Origin: an uncultured Planctomycetota bacterium
GTDB taxonomy: Bacteria > Planctomycetota > Planctomycetia > Pirellulales > Thermoguttaceae
Length of the DNA: 5,100 nt
Direction of reading: 5' to 3'
NCBI GenBank assembly: GCA_902797455.1
Contig: CADBTE010000172.1
Location: 1 to 5,100 of the forward strand
Shown one piece after another: positions 1 to 5,100 of this stretch. A program made the position numbers and the translations under genes. The notes below the pieces were generated by a model that was not told the DNA's origin, made no database searches, and worked only from the letters and a program-made list of their open reading frames with translations. Numbering within the stretch: the first letter of the stretch is position 1; each line of letters begins with the position of its first letter.

Positions 1-2
1 CC

Positions 3-3000
3 CGCCTGGCCGAAGAGACCCAAACCCCCGCCCATCTGCTGAGCGACTATGTCAAGACGCTGGAGATGCGCAACGCCGCGCAGAACGAGGTCGACCAGCT
101 CAACGCCCAGCTCGATCGGCAGAGAAGAACGGCGCGGCTCTACGAGCTGGCGCTGGGGGCCGCCGATCTTTGGGACCAGCGCGCCGATATCAAACAGCAG
201 CTTTCCGACGCCGGCGTGGTGCTCGCCGTCACCGACGAGGCGCTGGATGAGGCGGGCAAAAAAGACCGCGACTGCGCCGAGGCGCTGGCGCAGATTCAAT
301 CGATCAAGCGCGAATACCTCGCCGAGCGGAAGAACTGCCGCGCCATCCGCTACAGCGAGCCGGTCTATCAAAACGCCGCCCGCATCGAGCTTCTCGGCGA
401 GGGGCTGCCCCGGATGCAGACCCTAGCCGCCGAGATTGCCTTAAAGCGGGGCGATATCGCCCGTCTTCAAGAGGAACTCCAGCAGGAGGAGAACCGCCTC
501 AAGGGGGTTCGGCAGGGGATCGTCTCGTTCCGCGGACGCACCGATATCCCCGGCGTGAGCGCGCCGGCCGACTCGGCCGATTCCGAGGCGATGGAACTGC
601 CGAGCGACGATTTCCGCGTTCTGGCCCGCGCGATGACCTCGGCCAATAAACGGGGCCGTCAGGTTCAGTCGCTCGCCGACGAAGTGCACAACCGCCTCAG
701 CGAACTGACCGAAACCCTCGACCGCGAACTGTCGCAGCGGGGGCAAAAGAACCTCGGCGAGGCACTGGACAACACCAATAACCAGGTGAAAAAACTGCGC
801 CGCCGCGTGGAACTGGGCCGCCGGCTCAACGAGTTCGACCGGATCCGCCGCGAGCTGGTGGCGCAGAACGAGCGCCTGGCGGCGACCCAGTCGCTTCCGA
901 TGATCATTACCCTGGGGATCGCCGCGGTGGTCGCCGTCGGGGTGATCCTCGCCTTCCTGGCCTTCTTCAGCGAGTCGCGGTCGGTTTCCCCGGCGACCGG
1001 GGTGATCGGCCTGCTGGCCGCCGCGGCCGCGGCGATCTACAAGGTGACGACCGAAAGGCGAAACTACGCCTCCCTGGTCGAAAACCAGCGGCAGCTGTCG
1101 ACCGTCACCCGCCAGATCGCCGAGACGAAAGAAGAAACCAACGCCATCGACGCCGAGATCCCCGCCGCCGGACAGACGGCCGAGACCCGCCTGCAGAAGG
1201 CCGAGGCCGATCTGGCCGTTTTCGAGCGCCTCCTTCCGACCGAGGCGAAGTGGCGCGAGACGAGCCATCACGCCGCGACCCTCCAGAAGCGTCTGGAGCA
1301 CGCGCAGCAGTCGGCCCGCAAGGCGAAAAAGCATTGGGTTCAGTGGCTGCGCGGCGCGGGGCTTCCCGAGACGATGGATCCCCCGGCGGTCAAAGCGCTG
1401 CTGGACCGCGTCGATATCGCCGACGCGCTGCGCCGCAAACTCGATACCGCCCGCGGCCAGCTCGATCTGCTCCTGCGCGAGCAGGGGACCTTCAGCGATC
1501 AGCTCCTGGCCACTTATGTCTCGGCGCAGCTGACCCCGACCGACGACCCCTCGCCGGAGGCGCGTCACGCGGGACTGGCCTCGGCGCTGGAGACGGTCAA
1601 ATCGGCGCTGGCGCGCAGGACCGAGGTTCGGCGCAAGCTGTCGGGCCTGCGCAAACGCTATCGCGCGGCACTTCGCCAGCTGCGCGGCCGCCGCCGCGAG
1701 CTGTACGATTTCCTTCAGATCGTTGGGGCCAAGTCGCTCGACGACCTCAAAGATCTCTCCGTGCGCTGGAAGCGTCACAACGACTTGGTCGAGCGGCTCG
1801 GCACCGTTCAAAAGCGGATCACCGGCCTGATCGACGGATTCTGCGAAGAAGAGGAGATCGAGCCGCTTCTGGCGGTCGAGGACGGCTCCCGCGCCGCTAT
1901 CCCCGACCGTCAGGCGGAGATCCGCGATCGGATCGCCGCGCTGGAGAGCGAGCGGGCCCGCCGCGATCAGACCTTGGGCCGGCTGATCGAGCAGCTCACC
2001 GGCCTGGAGTCGCGCCGCGAGGCGGACAAGACCCGGTTCGACTTGGCCTCGCTGAATCTGCGGATCAACCGGATGGCGTCGCTGTGGCGCACCCGCGCCG
2101 TGGCCGGGAAGATGATGGAGGAGATCCGCAAGTCGTACGAGAAAGAGCGCCAGCCCGAAACCCTGCGCGACGCCTCGCGGGTGCTGCGCCGCCTGACCGA
2201 CGGCCGGTATGTGAAAATCTGGACCCCGCTGGGGGAAGATACCCTCTTTGTCGATACCGACGACGGCCGCTCGCTGGAGGTGGCGTCGCTGTCGCGCGGA
2301 CTGCGCGAGCAGCTGTTCATCGCCATTCGTCTGGCGCTCACCGGAACGTTCGAGAAGCATGGGATCAACCTTCCGATGGTCTTCGACGACGTGCTGGTGA
2401 ACTTCGATAACCGCCGCGCCCGCCGCGCCGCGAAGCTGCTGCTGGAATTCGCCGAGGCCGGCCGACAAATCTTCCTGTTCACCTGCCACGAGCATATCTG
2501 CCGGACCTTCCTCGAACTGGGGATCCCCGTTTTTGTCCTCCCCGAACGATCGCAGAAGGTCAAGCGCTTCCGGGTCCTCCTTCCCGAATCGCTTCAGGAG
2601 GTCCGCGCGGCGGCCGGCGGCACATCGGCCGCCGGCGAGCCGCTGCCGCTGCGCCAGCCGAGCAAGTCGATTCCGTATATCGACTCGCTGCGCCGCAAGC
2701 GGGACCGCGGCCGCAAGTTCCTCGCCTCCCCGATCGTCCCGTCGCACAAGCGGGTCGATCCGGTCACCCTTCTTCTGCGTCCGGCCGTCTCGAAGACGAC
2801 CGACGAGCGGCCGTACTATCGGCCTTATGTGCCGTCGGTGGGTGTGCCGTCGGCCGCCGCGCCGCAGCGCGCCGCCGCCGGGAAGCCCGCCAAGGGCGCC
2901 GCCGACGATCTTCCTTCGGTATCGGCCGCGCCCGCGGTGAAACCGGCCGAACCGCCGCACGGCGCCCCGGAAGATGCGACGCGCGAAAGCGTGATGGAGC

Positions 3001-3218
3001 GCTTCCTCGCCCCGACGCAGGAAGAGGCCGAACTCGACCAGACCCGCCGCGCCCCGATTGAGTTCTCCTCCTGGAACGATACCTTCGCCGAGAAGAAAAA
3101 AGAAAATCCGGACGAGGCGGCCCAGCCCGAAGAGGAGGAACCGGCCGAGGACGAAAACACCATCGCCCGCGACGACGCCTTCGACAGTGACTCGCCCGGG
3201 AATATCTTCAAAGAGTGA
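3..3218 (+). CDS. Large SMC-like/YhaN-type coiled-coil ATPase, 5' end outside window
   Basis: The frame is open from the left edge, so the ATG at 66 is probably internal and the gene is 5'-partial; residues here count from that ATG (M1). Visible parts in order: long Arg/Glu/Leu-rich coiled coils (about 1-160, 190-275, 330-700); two hydrophobic segments (277-301 and about 310-327) forming a likely membrane hairpin; then a C-terminal ABC-type ATPase lobe. That lobe has the signature LSRGLREQL (742-750), Walker B LPMVFDD (769-775), D-loop VNFDNRRA (778-785) and H-loop FTCHEH (805-810). Walker A must lie upstream. Families with this layout (YhaN, SbcC/Rad50, RecF) act on DNA ends or in recombination; the membrane hairpin and lack of a CxxC zinc hook favour YhaN over Rad50. 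Relatives often sit beside an SbcD/YhaM-like phosphoesterase, not visible here. Residues about 841-1050 form an unusual Ala/Pro-rich tail ending in an acidic stretch. Family call is firm; the exact role is inferred. Confidence 0.87.
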   Translation, partial: RLAEETQTPAHLLSDYVKTLEMRNAAQNEVDQLNAQLDRQRRTARLYELALGAADLWDQRADIKQQLSDAGVVLAVTDEALDEAGKKDRDCAEALAQIQSIKREYLAERKNCRAIRYSEPVYQNAARIELLGEGLPRMQTLAAEIALKRGDIARLQEELQQEENRLKGVRQGIVSFRGRTDIPGVSAPADSADSEAMELPSDDFRVLARAMTSANKRGRQVQSLADEVHNRLSELTETLDRELSQRGQKNLGEALDNTNNQVKKLRRRVELGRRLNEFDRIRRELVAQNERLAATQSLPMIITLGIAAVVAVGVILAFLAFFSESRSVSPATGVIGLLAAAAAAIYKVTTERRNYASLVENQRQLSTVTRQIAETKEETNAIDAEIPAAGQTAETRLQKAEADLAVFERLLPTEAKWRETSHHAATLQKRLEHAQQSARKAKKHWVQWLRGAGLPETMDPPAVKALLDRVDIADALRRKLDTARGQLDLLLREQGTFSDQLLATYVSAQLTPTDDPSPEARHAGLASALETVKSALARRTEVRRKLSGLRKRYRAALRQLRGRRRELYDFLQIVGAKSLDDLKDLSVRWKRHNDLVERLGTVQKRITGLIDGFCEEEEIEPLLAVEDGSRAAIPDRQAEIRDRIAALESERARRDQTLGRLIEQLTGLESRREADKTRFDLASLNLRINRMASLWRTRAVAGKMMEEIRKSYEKERQPETLRDASRVLRRLTDGRYVKIWTPLGEDTLFVDTDDGRSLEVASLSRGLREQLFIAIRLALTGTFEKHGINLPMVFDDVLVNFDNRRARRAAKLLLEFAEAGRQIFLFTCHEHICRTFLELGIPVFVLPERSQKVKRFRVLLPESLQEVRAAAGGTSAAGEPLPLRQPSKSIPYIDSLRRKRDRGRKFLASPIVPSHKRVDPVTLLLRPAVSKTTDERPYYRPYVPSVGVPSAAAPQRAAAGKPAKGAADDLPSVSAAPAVKPAEPPHGAPEDATRESVMERFLAPTQEEAELDQTRRAPIEFSSWNDTFAEKKKENPDEAAQPEEEEPAEDENTIARDDAFDSDSPGNIFKE

Positions 3219-3231
3219 TCCGGGGGAATTT

Positions 3232-3286
3232 CACCTCCCTCGGGAAATTTTGACCGCCTTCGGGTAATTATTAGACCGCCTTCGGG
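3232..3286 (+). repeat. Degenerate tandem repeat of terminator left arm
   Basis: The 13-mer GACCGCCTTCGGG occurs at 3252-3264 and again, identically, at 3274-3286, where it forms the left arm, loop and first right-arm bases of the terminator. A weaker third copy at 3232-3244 matches at 10 of 13 positions. Each copy is followed by a short A/T run, giving units of about 20-22 bases. This looks like local duplication of a terminator fragment. The upstream exact copy could also pair with the terminator's right arm (3285-3291), giving an alternative fold. Confidence 0.6.
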
Positions 3287-3299
3287 CGGTCTTTTTTTT
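3273..3299 (+). terminator. Intrinsic terminator after the ATPase gene
   Basis: The stem AGACCGCC (3273-3280) pairs perfectly with GGCGGTCT (3285-3292) around a TTCG tetraloop (3281-3284), and a run of eight T follows (3292-3299). It starts 55 bases after the ATPase stop codon and lies before the promoter of the next gene, so it should separate the two transcription units. UUCG loops closed by a C-G pair are known to be very stable in RNA. Confidence 0.93.
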
Positions 3300-3306
3300 C
3301 TTCATC

Positions 3307-3335
3307 TTGTTTTTGCCCCCGGCGCGGGATATAAC
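3307..3335 (+). promoter_or_regulatory. Putative sigma70-type promoter for the serine hydrolase gene
   Basis: TTGTTT (3307-3312) and TATAAC (3330-3335) are 17 bases apart, a good match to a housekeeping -35/-10 pair. The -35 box begins just after the T run of the preceding terminator. Transcription would start near 3342, giving a leader of about 50 bases before the ATG at 3391. The call rests on consensus match and position only. Confidence 0.55.
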
Positions 3336-3378
3336 TGGAACGTGTGTGCTGTATCCCAACTTACGTTTTTTCAAAAAA

Positions 3379-3386
3379 GAAAGGGG
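3379..3386 (+). promoter_or_regulatory. Ribosome binding site that sets the start at 3391
   Basis: GAAAGGGG is a purine-rich Shine-Dalgarno-like run four bases before the ATG at 3391. The spacing is on the short side, but it is the best site near any candidate start. The protein from this ATG opens directly with a classical signal peptide, which supports 3391 over the TTG at 3307; that TTG would add 28 residues and falls on the probable -35 box. Confidence 0.6.
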
Positions 3387-3390
3387 CCGC

Positions 3391-4623
3391 ATGAAAAAAT
3401 TCTTAGTTCTTGGCGTTTTCGCACTTTCTCTTTTTTCCGCACCGCTTTTCGCCGCCACCCCGATGGCCGAGGCGCTGGCGCCCTACGTTGAATCGGGCGA
3501 TTTCCCCGGGTTCGTCGTCGCGACGGCGACCGCCGATGAGGTTCTGGCGATCGACGCGGTCGGCTGGGCCGACCGCGAAAACCAGCGTCCGATGACCGAA
3601 GACACCATGTTCTGGATGGCCTCGATGACCAAGGCGGTGGTCGGCTGCTGCGCGGCGATTCTCATCGACGAGGGGAAACTCGATATCGACGCGCCGATCA
3701 CCGACTACATCCCGGAGTTCGCCGACCTGCAGGTCTATCGTCACGAGAAGAACGAAGCCGACGAGCCGATCACGAAACTGCGCGTTAAAATCACCTCGGT
3801 CGAGCAGCTCAACACCCCGCTGACCGTTCGCCACTGCCTCACCCATACGGGAGGGTGGCGGTTCCTCTCACCGCTGCAGAAGGCCCCGGCCGATATGTGG
3901 GATTTGACGCCGACCCCGCTCGGCTTCCCGCCGGTGAATATCTGCTGCTGCGATTCGCAGAAGGCGCTGATTACCTACGCGATGATGGGGCTCGATTTCC
4001 AGCCCGGGGAGAGGTATTCCTACTCCAACGTCGGGATCAACGTCGCGCAGGCGGTGATCGAACGGATCGCGGGGATGCCGATCGATCGGTTTATGCAGCA
4101 GCGTATCTTCGACCCGCTCGGGATGACCGATACCACCTTCTGGCCGAACGAGGAGCAGATCGCCCGCATGGCGGCCTGCTACGCCTACAATCCCCAGGCG
4201 GATCAGCGTATTAAGCTCCTGTACATTCCGATTGTGGGGTATCCGTACAACGACCGCTCGACCCGCTTCGCCGAAGGGGGAGGGGGGCTCTTCTCGACGG
4301 TCGGTGATTTTACGAAGTTCTATCAGATGCTCGCCGGCCGCGGCGCTTATAAAGGAACGCGGATCCTCTCGGAAAAGGCGTGCGATATGATGACGAGCAA
4401 GCAGACCCCCGACAACATCGAGCACGCCTACGGCTTCGGCCTGGAGGTCAGCGAGAAGGGATTCGGCCACGGCGGCGCCGCGGGGACCGACGCCTCGGTC
4501 ACCGAAGGGGGCCTGGTCACCGTCTACGCCGTCCAGCTGCAGAACTTCCCCCACCAGTGGGAACCGGCGGGCAAGTTCCGCGAAGCCGCGGCGAAGTACT
4601 ATAAGGAGAACGCCGGGAAGTGA
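3391..4623 (+). CDS. Exported beta-lactamase-family (class C-like) serine hydrolase
   Basis: A complete 410-residue protein. Residues 1-21 are a Sec signal peptide (MKKF start, hydrophobic core, likely cleavage after PLFA), so it should act in the periplasm or outside the cell. The active-site motifs of the class C beta-lactamase/DD-peptidase/EstB esterase fold are all present: SMTK at 78-81 (nucleophile Ser78, base Lys81), YSN at 211-213, and HGG at 360-362 in the place of KTG. The family landmark HCLTHTGGW (from 148) and a glycine-rich AEGGGGLFST stretch before the last motif also fit. Length is normal for the family. An HxG third motif is usual in the esterase and peptidase-like members, so hydrolysis of an ester or D-amino-acid peptide is more likely than antibiotic resistance; the substrate cannot be read from sequence. 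The mature protein has cysteine clusters at 86-87 and 185-187. It appears to be transcribed alone, between two terminators. Confidence 0.93.
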   Translation: MKKFLVLGVFALSLFSAPLFAATPMAEALAPYVESGDFPGFVVATATADEVLAIDAVGWADRENQRPMTEDTMFWMASMTKAVVGCCAAILIDEGKLDIDAPITDYIPEFADLQVYRHEKNEADEPITKLRVKITSVEQLNTPLTVRHCLTHTGGWRFLSPLQKAPADMWDLTPTPLGFPPVNICCCDSQKALITYAMMGLDFQPGERYSYSNVGINVAQAVIERIAGMPIDRFMQQRIFDPLGMTDTTFWPNEEQIARMAACYAYNPQADQRIKLLYIPIVGYPYNDRSTRFAEGGGGLFSTVGDFTKFYQMLAGRGAYKGTRILSEKACDMMTSKQTPDNIEHAYGFGLEVSEKGFGHGGAAGTDASVTEGGLVTVYAVQLQNFPHQWEPAGKFREAAAKYYKENAGK

Positions 4624-4651
4624 TATTCCGCGCGGATTAAGTTGGGTTAAC

Positions 4652-4686
4652 CGAAAACACCCCCGCTTGAAGCGGGGGTGTTTTCG
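4652..4686 (+). terminator. Long-stem intrinsic terminator after the serine hydrolase gene
   Basis: CGAAAACACCCCCGCT (4652-4667) pairs without mismatch with its complement at 4671-4686 around a three-base loop (TGA), a 16-bp stem starting 28 bases after the stop codon. The core is GC-rich and the outer part is A4/T4, so the T run that follows the GC stem can act as the U tract. Because A4 and T4 flank the core symmetrically, it could also stop transcription arriving from the right. Confidence 0.9.
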
Positions 4687-4791
4687 TATTTGCCGCTCCC
4701 GCGCCGCCCCGTACAGCGAACACGCGAAGACACGCCAAGACCGAACAGCCAAGTCCCTATGAATCGCCAAGGGAAATCCGCCCCCCGTCAT

Positions 4792-4820
4792 GGGGGTCGG
4801 GGGGTAAGCGGGGGAATGGG
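4792..4820 (+). other. G-quadruplex candidate
   Basis: Four G runs on the + strand (4792-4796, 4799-4804, 4810-4814, 4818-4820) are separated by loops of 2, 5 and 3 bases. This satisfies the usual rule of four runs of at least three G with loops of 1-7. A C6 run at 4781-4786 can instead pair with either of the first two G runs, so duplex hairpin and quadruplex forms would compete. No function can be read from the sequence. Confidence 0.5.
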
Positions 4821-4858
4821 TGGCCGCAGGCCACCGACCACCGCCCTTTCGGGCGGTG
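4819..4858. repeat. Two tandem GC hairpins (REP-like arrangement)
   Basis: Hairpin 1 is GGTGGCC (4819-4825), loop GCA, GGCCACC (4829-4835): 7 bp. Hairpin 2 is CACCGCCC (4839-4846), loop TTTC, GGGCGGTG (4851-4858): 8 bp. Only three bases separate them, and neither is followed by a T run, so they are not ordinary terminators. Tandem intergenic palindromes are typical of REP/BIME-type elements; one copy of the pair in this window is not enough to assign it to such a family. Confidence 0.6.
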
Positions 4859-4928
4859 AAGATGAACCGCTTTCGCCGCGCGAGAGCTTTCTCTCCAAAC
4901 AGCCGCCCGTGAGTGTGCGCCAATTGTT

Positions 4929-4960
4929 AAAACTCACAAACAGTTAGTATTGTGAGTTTT
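4929..4960. promoter_or_regulatory. Palindromic operator, copy 1
   Basis: The left arm AAAACTCACA (4929-4938) and right arm TGTGAGTTTT (4951-4960) are perfect inverted copies around a 12-base centre; counting flanking pairs the arms reach 12 bp. Copy 1 matches copy 2 at 28 of 32 positions, and all four differences fall in the centre. This is the pattern expected of a dimeric repressor site. It lies upstream of the promoter, so it would act as an auxiliary operator. Confidence 0.8.
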
Positions 4961-4980
4961 ATGCTCCGTTCCGCTATTAG

Positions 4981-5012
4981 AAAACTCACAAACGGTTGAT
5001 TTTGTGAGTTTT
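4981..5012. promoter_or_regulatory. Palindromic operator, copy 2, overlapping the promoter
   Basis: Arms AAAACTCACA (4981-4990) and TGTGAGTTTT (5003-5012) are perfect inverted copies; with inner and flanking pairs the arms extend to 14 bp (4979-5014). The start is exactly 52 bp after that of copy 1. The -35 box lies in its centre and its right arm fills the -35/-10 spacer, so a bound protein should block RNA polymerase. Both copies keep a smaller AAC-N-GTT symmetry just inside the left arm. Confidence 0.85.
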
Positions 5013-5024
5013 CTCTGCTATACT
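4996..5024 (+). promoter_or_regulatory. Sigma70-type promoter of the right-edge gene
   Basis: TTGATT (4996-5001) and TATACT (5019-5024) are separated by 17 bases, the optimal spacing. Transcription should begin around 5031-5033, so the leader would be only about 25 bases and would begin at or next to the third half-site. The overlap with operator copy 2 argues for repression as the control mode. Confidence 0.75.
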
Positions 5025-5032
5025 ATCATCGG

Positions 5033-5042
5033 AAAACTCACA
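5033..5042. promoter_or_regulatory. Third operator half-site, abutting the ribosome binding site
   Basis: AAAACTCACA recurs here, exactly 52 bp after the left arm of copy 2, but the matching right arm is absent: 5055-5064 contains the start codon instead. The half-site sits at the predicted transcription start and ends one base before the Shine-Dalgarno sequence. In a longer read-through transcript it could pair with the right arm of copy 2 (5003-5012), forming a hairpin beside the ribosome binding site. Confidence 0.75.
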
Positions 5043-5043
5043 T

Positions 5044-5049
5044 AGGAGG
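5044..5049 (+). promoter_or_regulatory. Strong Shine-Dalgarno sequence for the right-edge gene
   Basis: AGGAGG lies seven bases before the ATG at 5057, close to the ideal sequence and spacing. With the promoter and operators upstream, it fixes 5057 as the start of a real gene even though only 44 bases of it are visible. Confidence 0.85.
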
Positions 5050-5056
5050 TTCAGAC

Positions 5057-5100
5057 ATGAAGAACCGTGCAGGCAAAACGGTGCGGAATTATAGCGGAGA
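5057..5100 (+). CDS. Start of an operator-controlled gene, possibly Fic family (3' end outside window)
   Basis: Only 14 complete codons are visible, reading MKNRAGKTVRNYSG, then GA- (Asp or Glu). The start is well supported by AGGAGG at seven bases and a promoter ending 32 bases upstream. The pattern 'RAGxxVxxxSGE' recalls the extreme N-terminus of many Fic/DOC-family proteins (short lead, then a PLPP motif), enzymes that typically transfer AMP to target proteins and often carry a C-terminal winged helix. That resemblance is from memory and rests on very few residues, so the product is effectively unknown. The tight repeated operator suggests a product that must be kept low, such as an autoregulated toxin-like enzyme or a regulator. 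Confidence 0.75.
   Translation, partial: MKNRAGKTVRNYSG

Larger units (their letters stand above)
4687..4928. other. Structured non-coding interval, no gene found
   Basis: No convincing gene is present. The short open frames here run through the terminator or the operators and lack a ribosome binding site. The left part (about 4715-4760) is a purine/C-rich stretch with recurring GAACACGCGAAG / GACACGCCAAG / GAACAGCCAAG units, which look like a decayed short repeat. The middle is G-rich (4792-4820) and is followed by two hairpins (4819-4858). The last part (4859-4928) leads into the AT-richer operator region without visible structure, apart from a CAATTG palindrome at 4921-4926. Confidence 0.6.

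Noticed and set aside
1250..2410. 386-codon open frame on the plus strand in another frame
   Set aside because: It overlaps the ATPase gene and encodes an Arg/Ala/Pro/Gly-rich product typical of a shifted GC-rich frame.
441..2960. 839-codon open frame on the minus strand
   Set aside because: It lies wholly opposite the ATPase gene, whose GC-rich codons suppress stops on the other strand. Its product is Arg/Gly/Gln-rich without domains, whereas the + frame carries clear ATPase motifs.
3370..3380. T/A-run inverted repeat before the serine hydrolase start
   Set aside because: The TTTTTTCAAAAAA stem is pure A-T with a tiny loop and is too weak to be a terminator or leader hairpin.
3307..3390. 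Upstream TTG start extending the serine hydrolase by 28 residues
   Set aside because: It would place residues before a clear signal peptide, lacks a ribosome binding site and coincides with the likely -35 box.
3391..4623. Antibiotic-resistance beta-lactamase
   Set aside because: The fold fits, but the HGG third motif and the overall pattern are shared with esterases and peptidases, and nothing in the context points to resistance.
3868..4923. 351-codon open frame on the minus strand
   Set aside because: It is opposite the serine hydrolase gene, crosses the terminator at 4652-4686 and shows no recognisable domain.
4678..4947. 89-codon open frame on the plus strand
   Set aside because: It begins inside the terminator stem, runs through the quadruplex and hairpins, ends inside operator copy 1 and has no ribosome binding site.
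4929..5042. CRISPR array
   Set aside because: The regular 52-bp period is suggestive, but there are only two full copies and one half copy, the intervening sequence is 20 bp, and the repeat overlaps a promoter and ribosome binding site. An operator array explains it better.

Overview
The window is GC-rich bacterial DNA with compact genes. It has Shine-Dalgarno sites, intrinsic terminators with UUCG-type loops, and a Sec-type signal peptide. A very large SMC-like ATPase carrying two membrane segments next to an exported class-C-type serine hydrolase would fit an environmental lineage such as the Planctomycetes/PVC group. That placement is inference from gene style; no taxonomic marker is present.

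Layout, all on the + strand. (1) Bases 3-3218 hold the 3' part of a large coiled-coil ABC-type ATPase (YhaN/RecF/SMC-like). Its N-terminal Walker A lobe lies off the left edge. The visible part has long coiled coils, a two-helix membrane hairpin, the C-terminal ATPase lobe (signature, Walker B, D-loop, H-loop) and a roughly 210-residue low-complexity, acidic-ended tail. (2) Bases 3219-3300 hold a degenerate repeat built from a terminator arm, ending in a strong intrinsic terminator. (3) Bases 3307-4623 hold a promoter, a ribosome binding site and a complete gene for an exported beta-lactamase-fold serine hydrolase, followed by a long-stem terminator at 4652-4686. (4) Bases 4687-4928 are non-coding, with a G-quadruplex candidate and two tandem hairpins. 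(5) Bases 4929-5056 are an AT-richer control region. It has two near-identical 32-bp palindromic operators exactly 52 bp apart, then a third half-site a further 52 bp on that touches the ribosome binding site of a new gene. A good sigma70-type promoter is threaded through the second operator. (6) From 5057 the first 14 complete codons of that gene are visible; they loosely resemble the N-termini of Fic-family proteins.

The two large genes are separated by a terminator and a new promoter, so they are probably independent transcription units. The most interesting part is the right edge: the three-site, 52-bp-phased operator array looks like the control region of a tightly and probably autogenously repressed gene whose body lies beyond the window.
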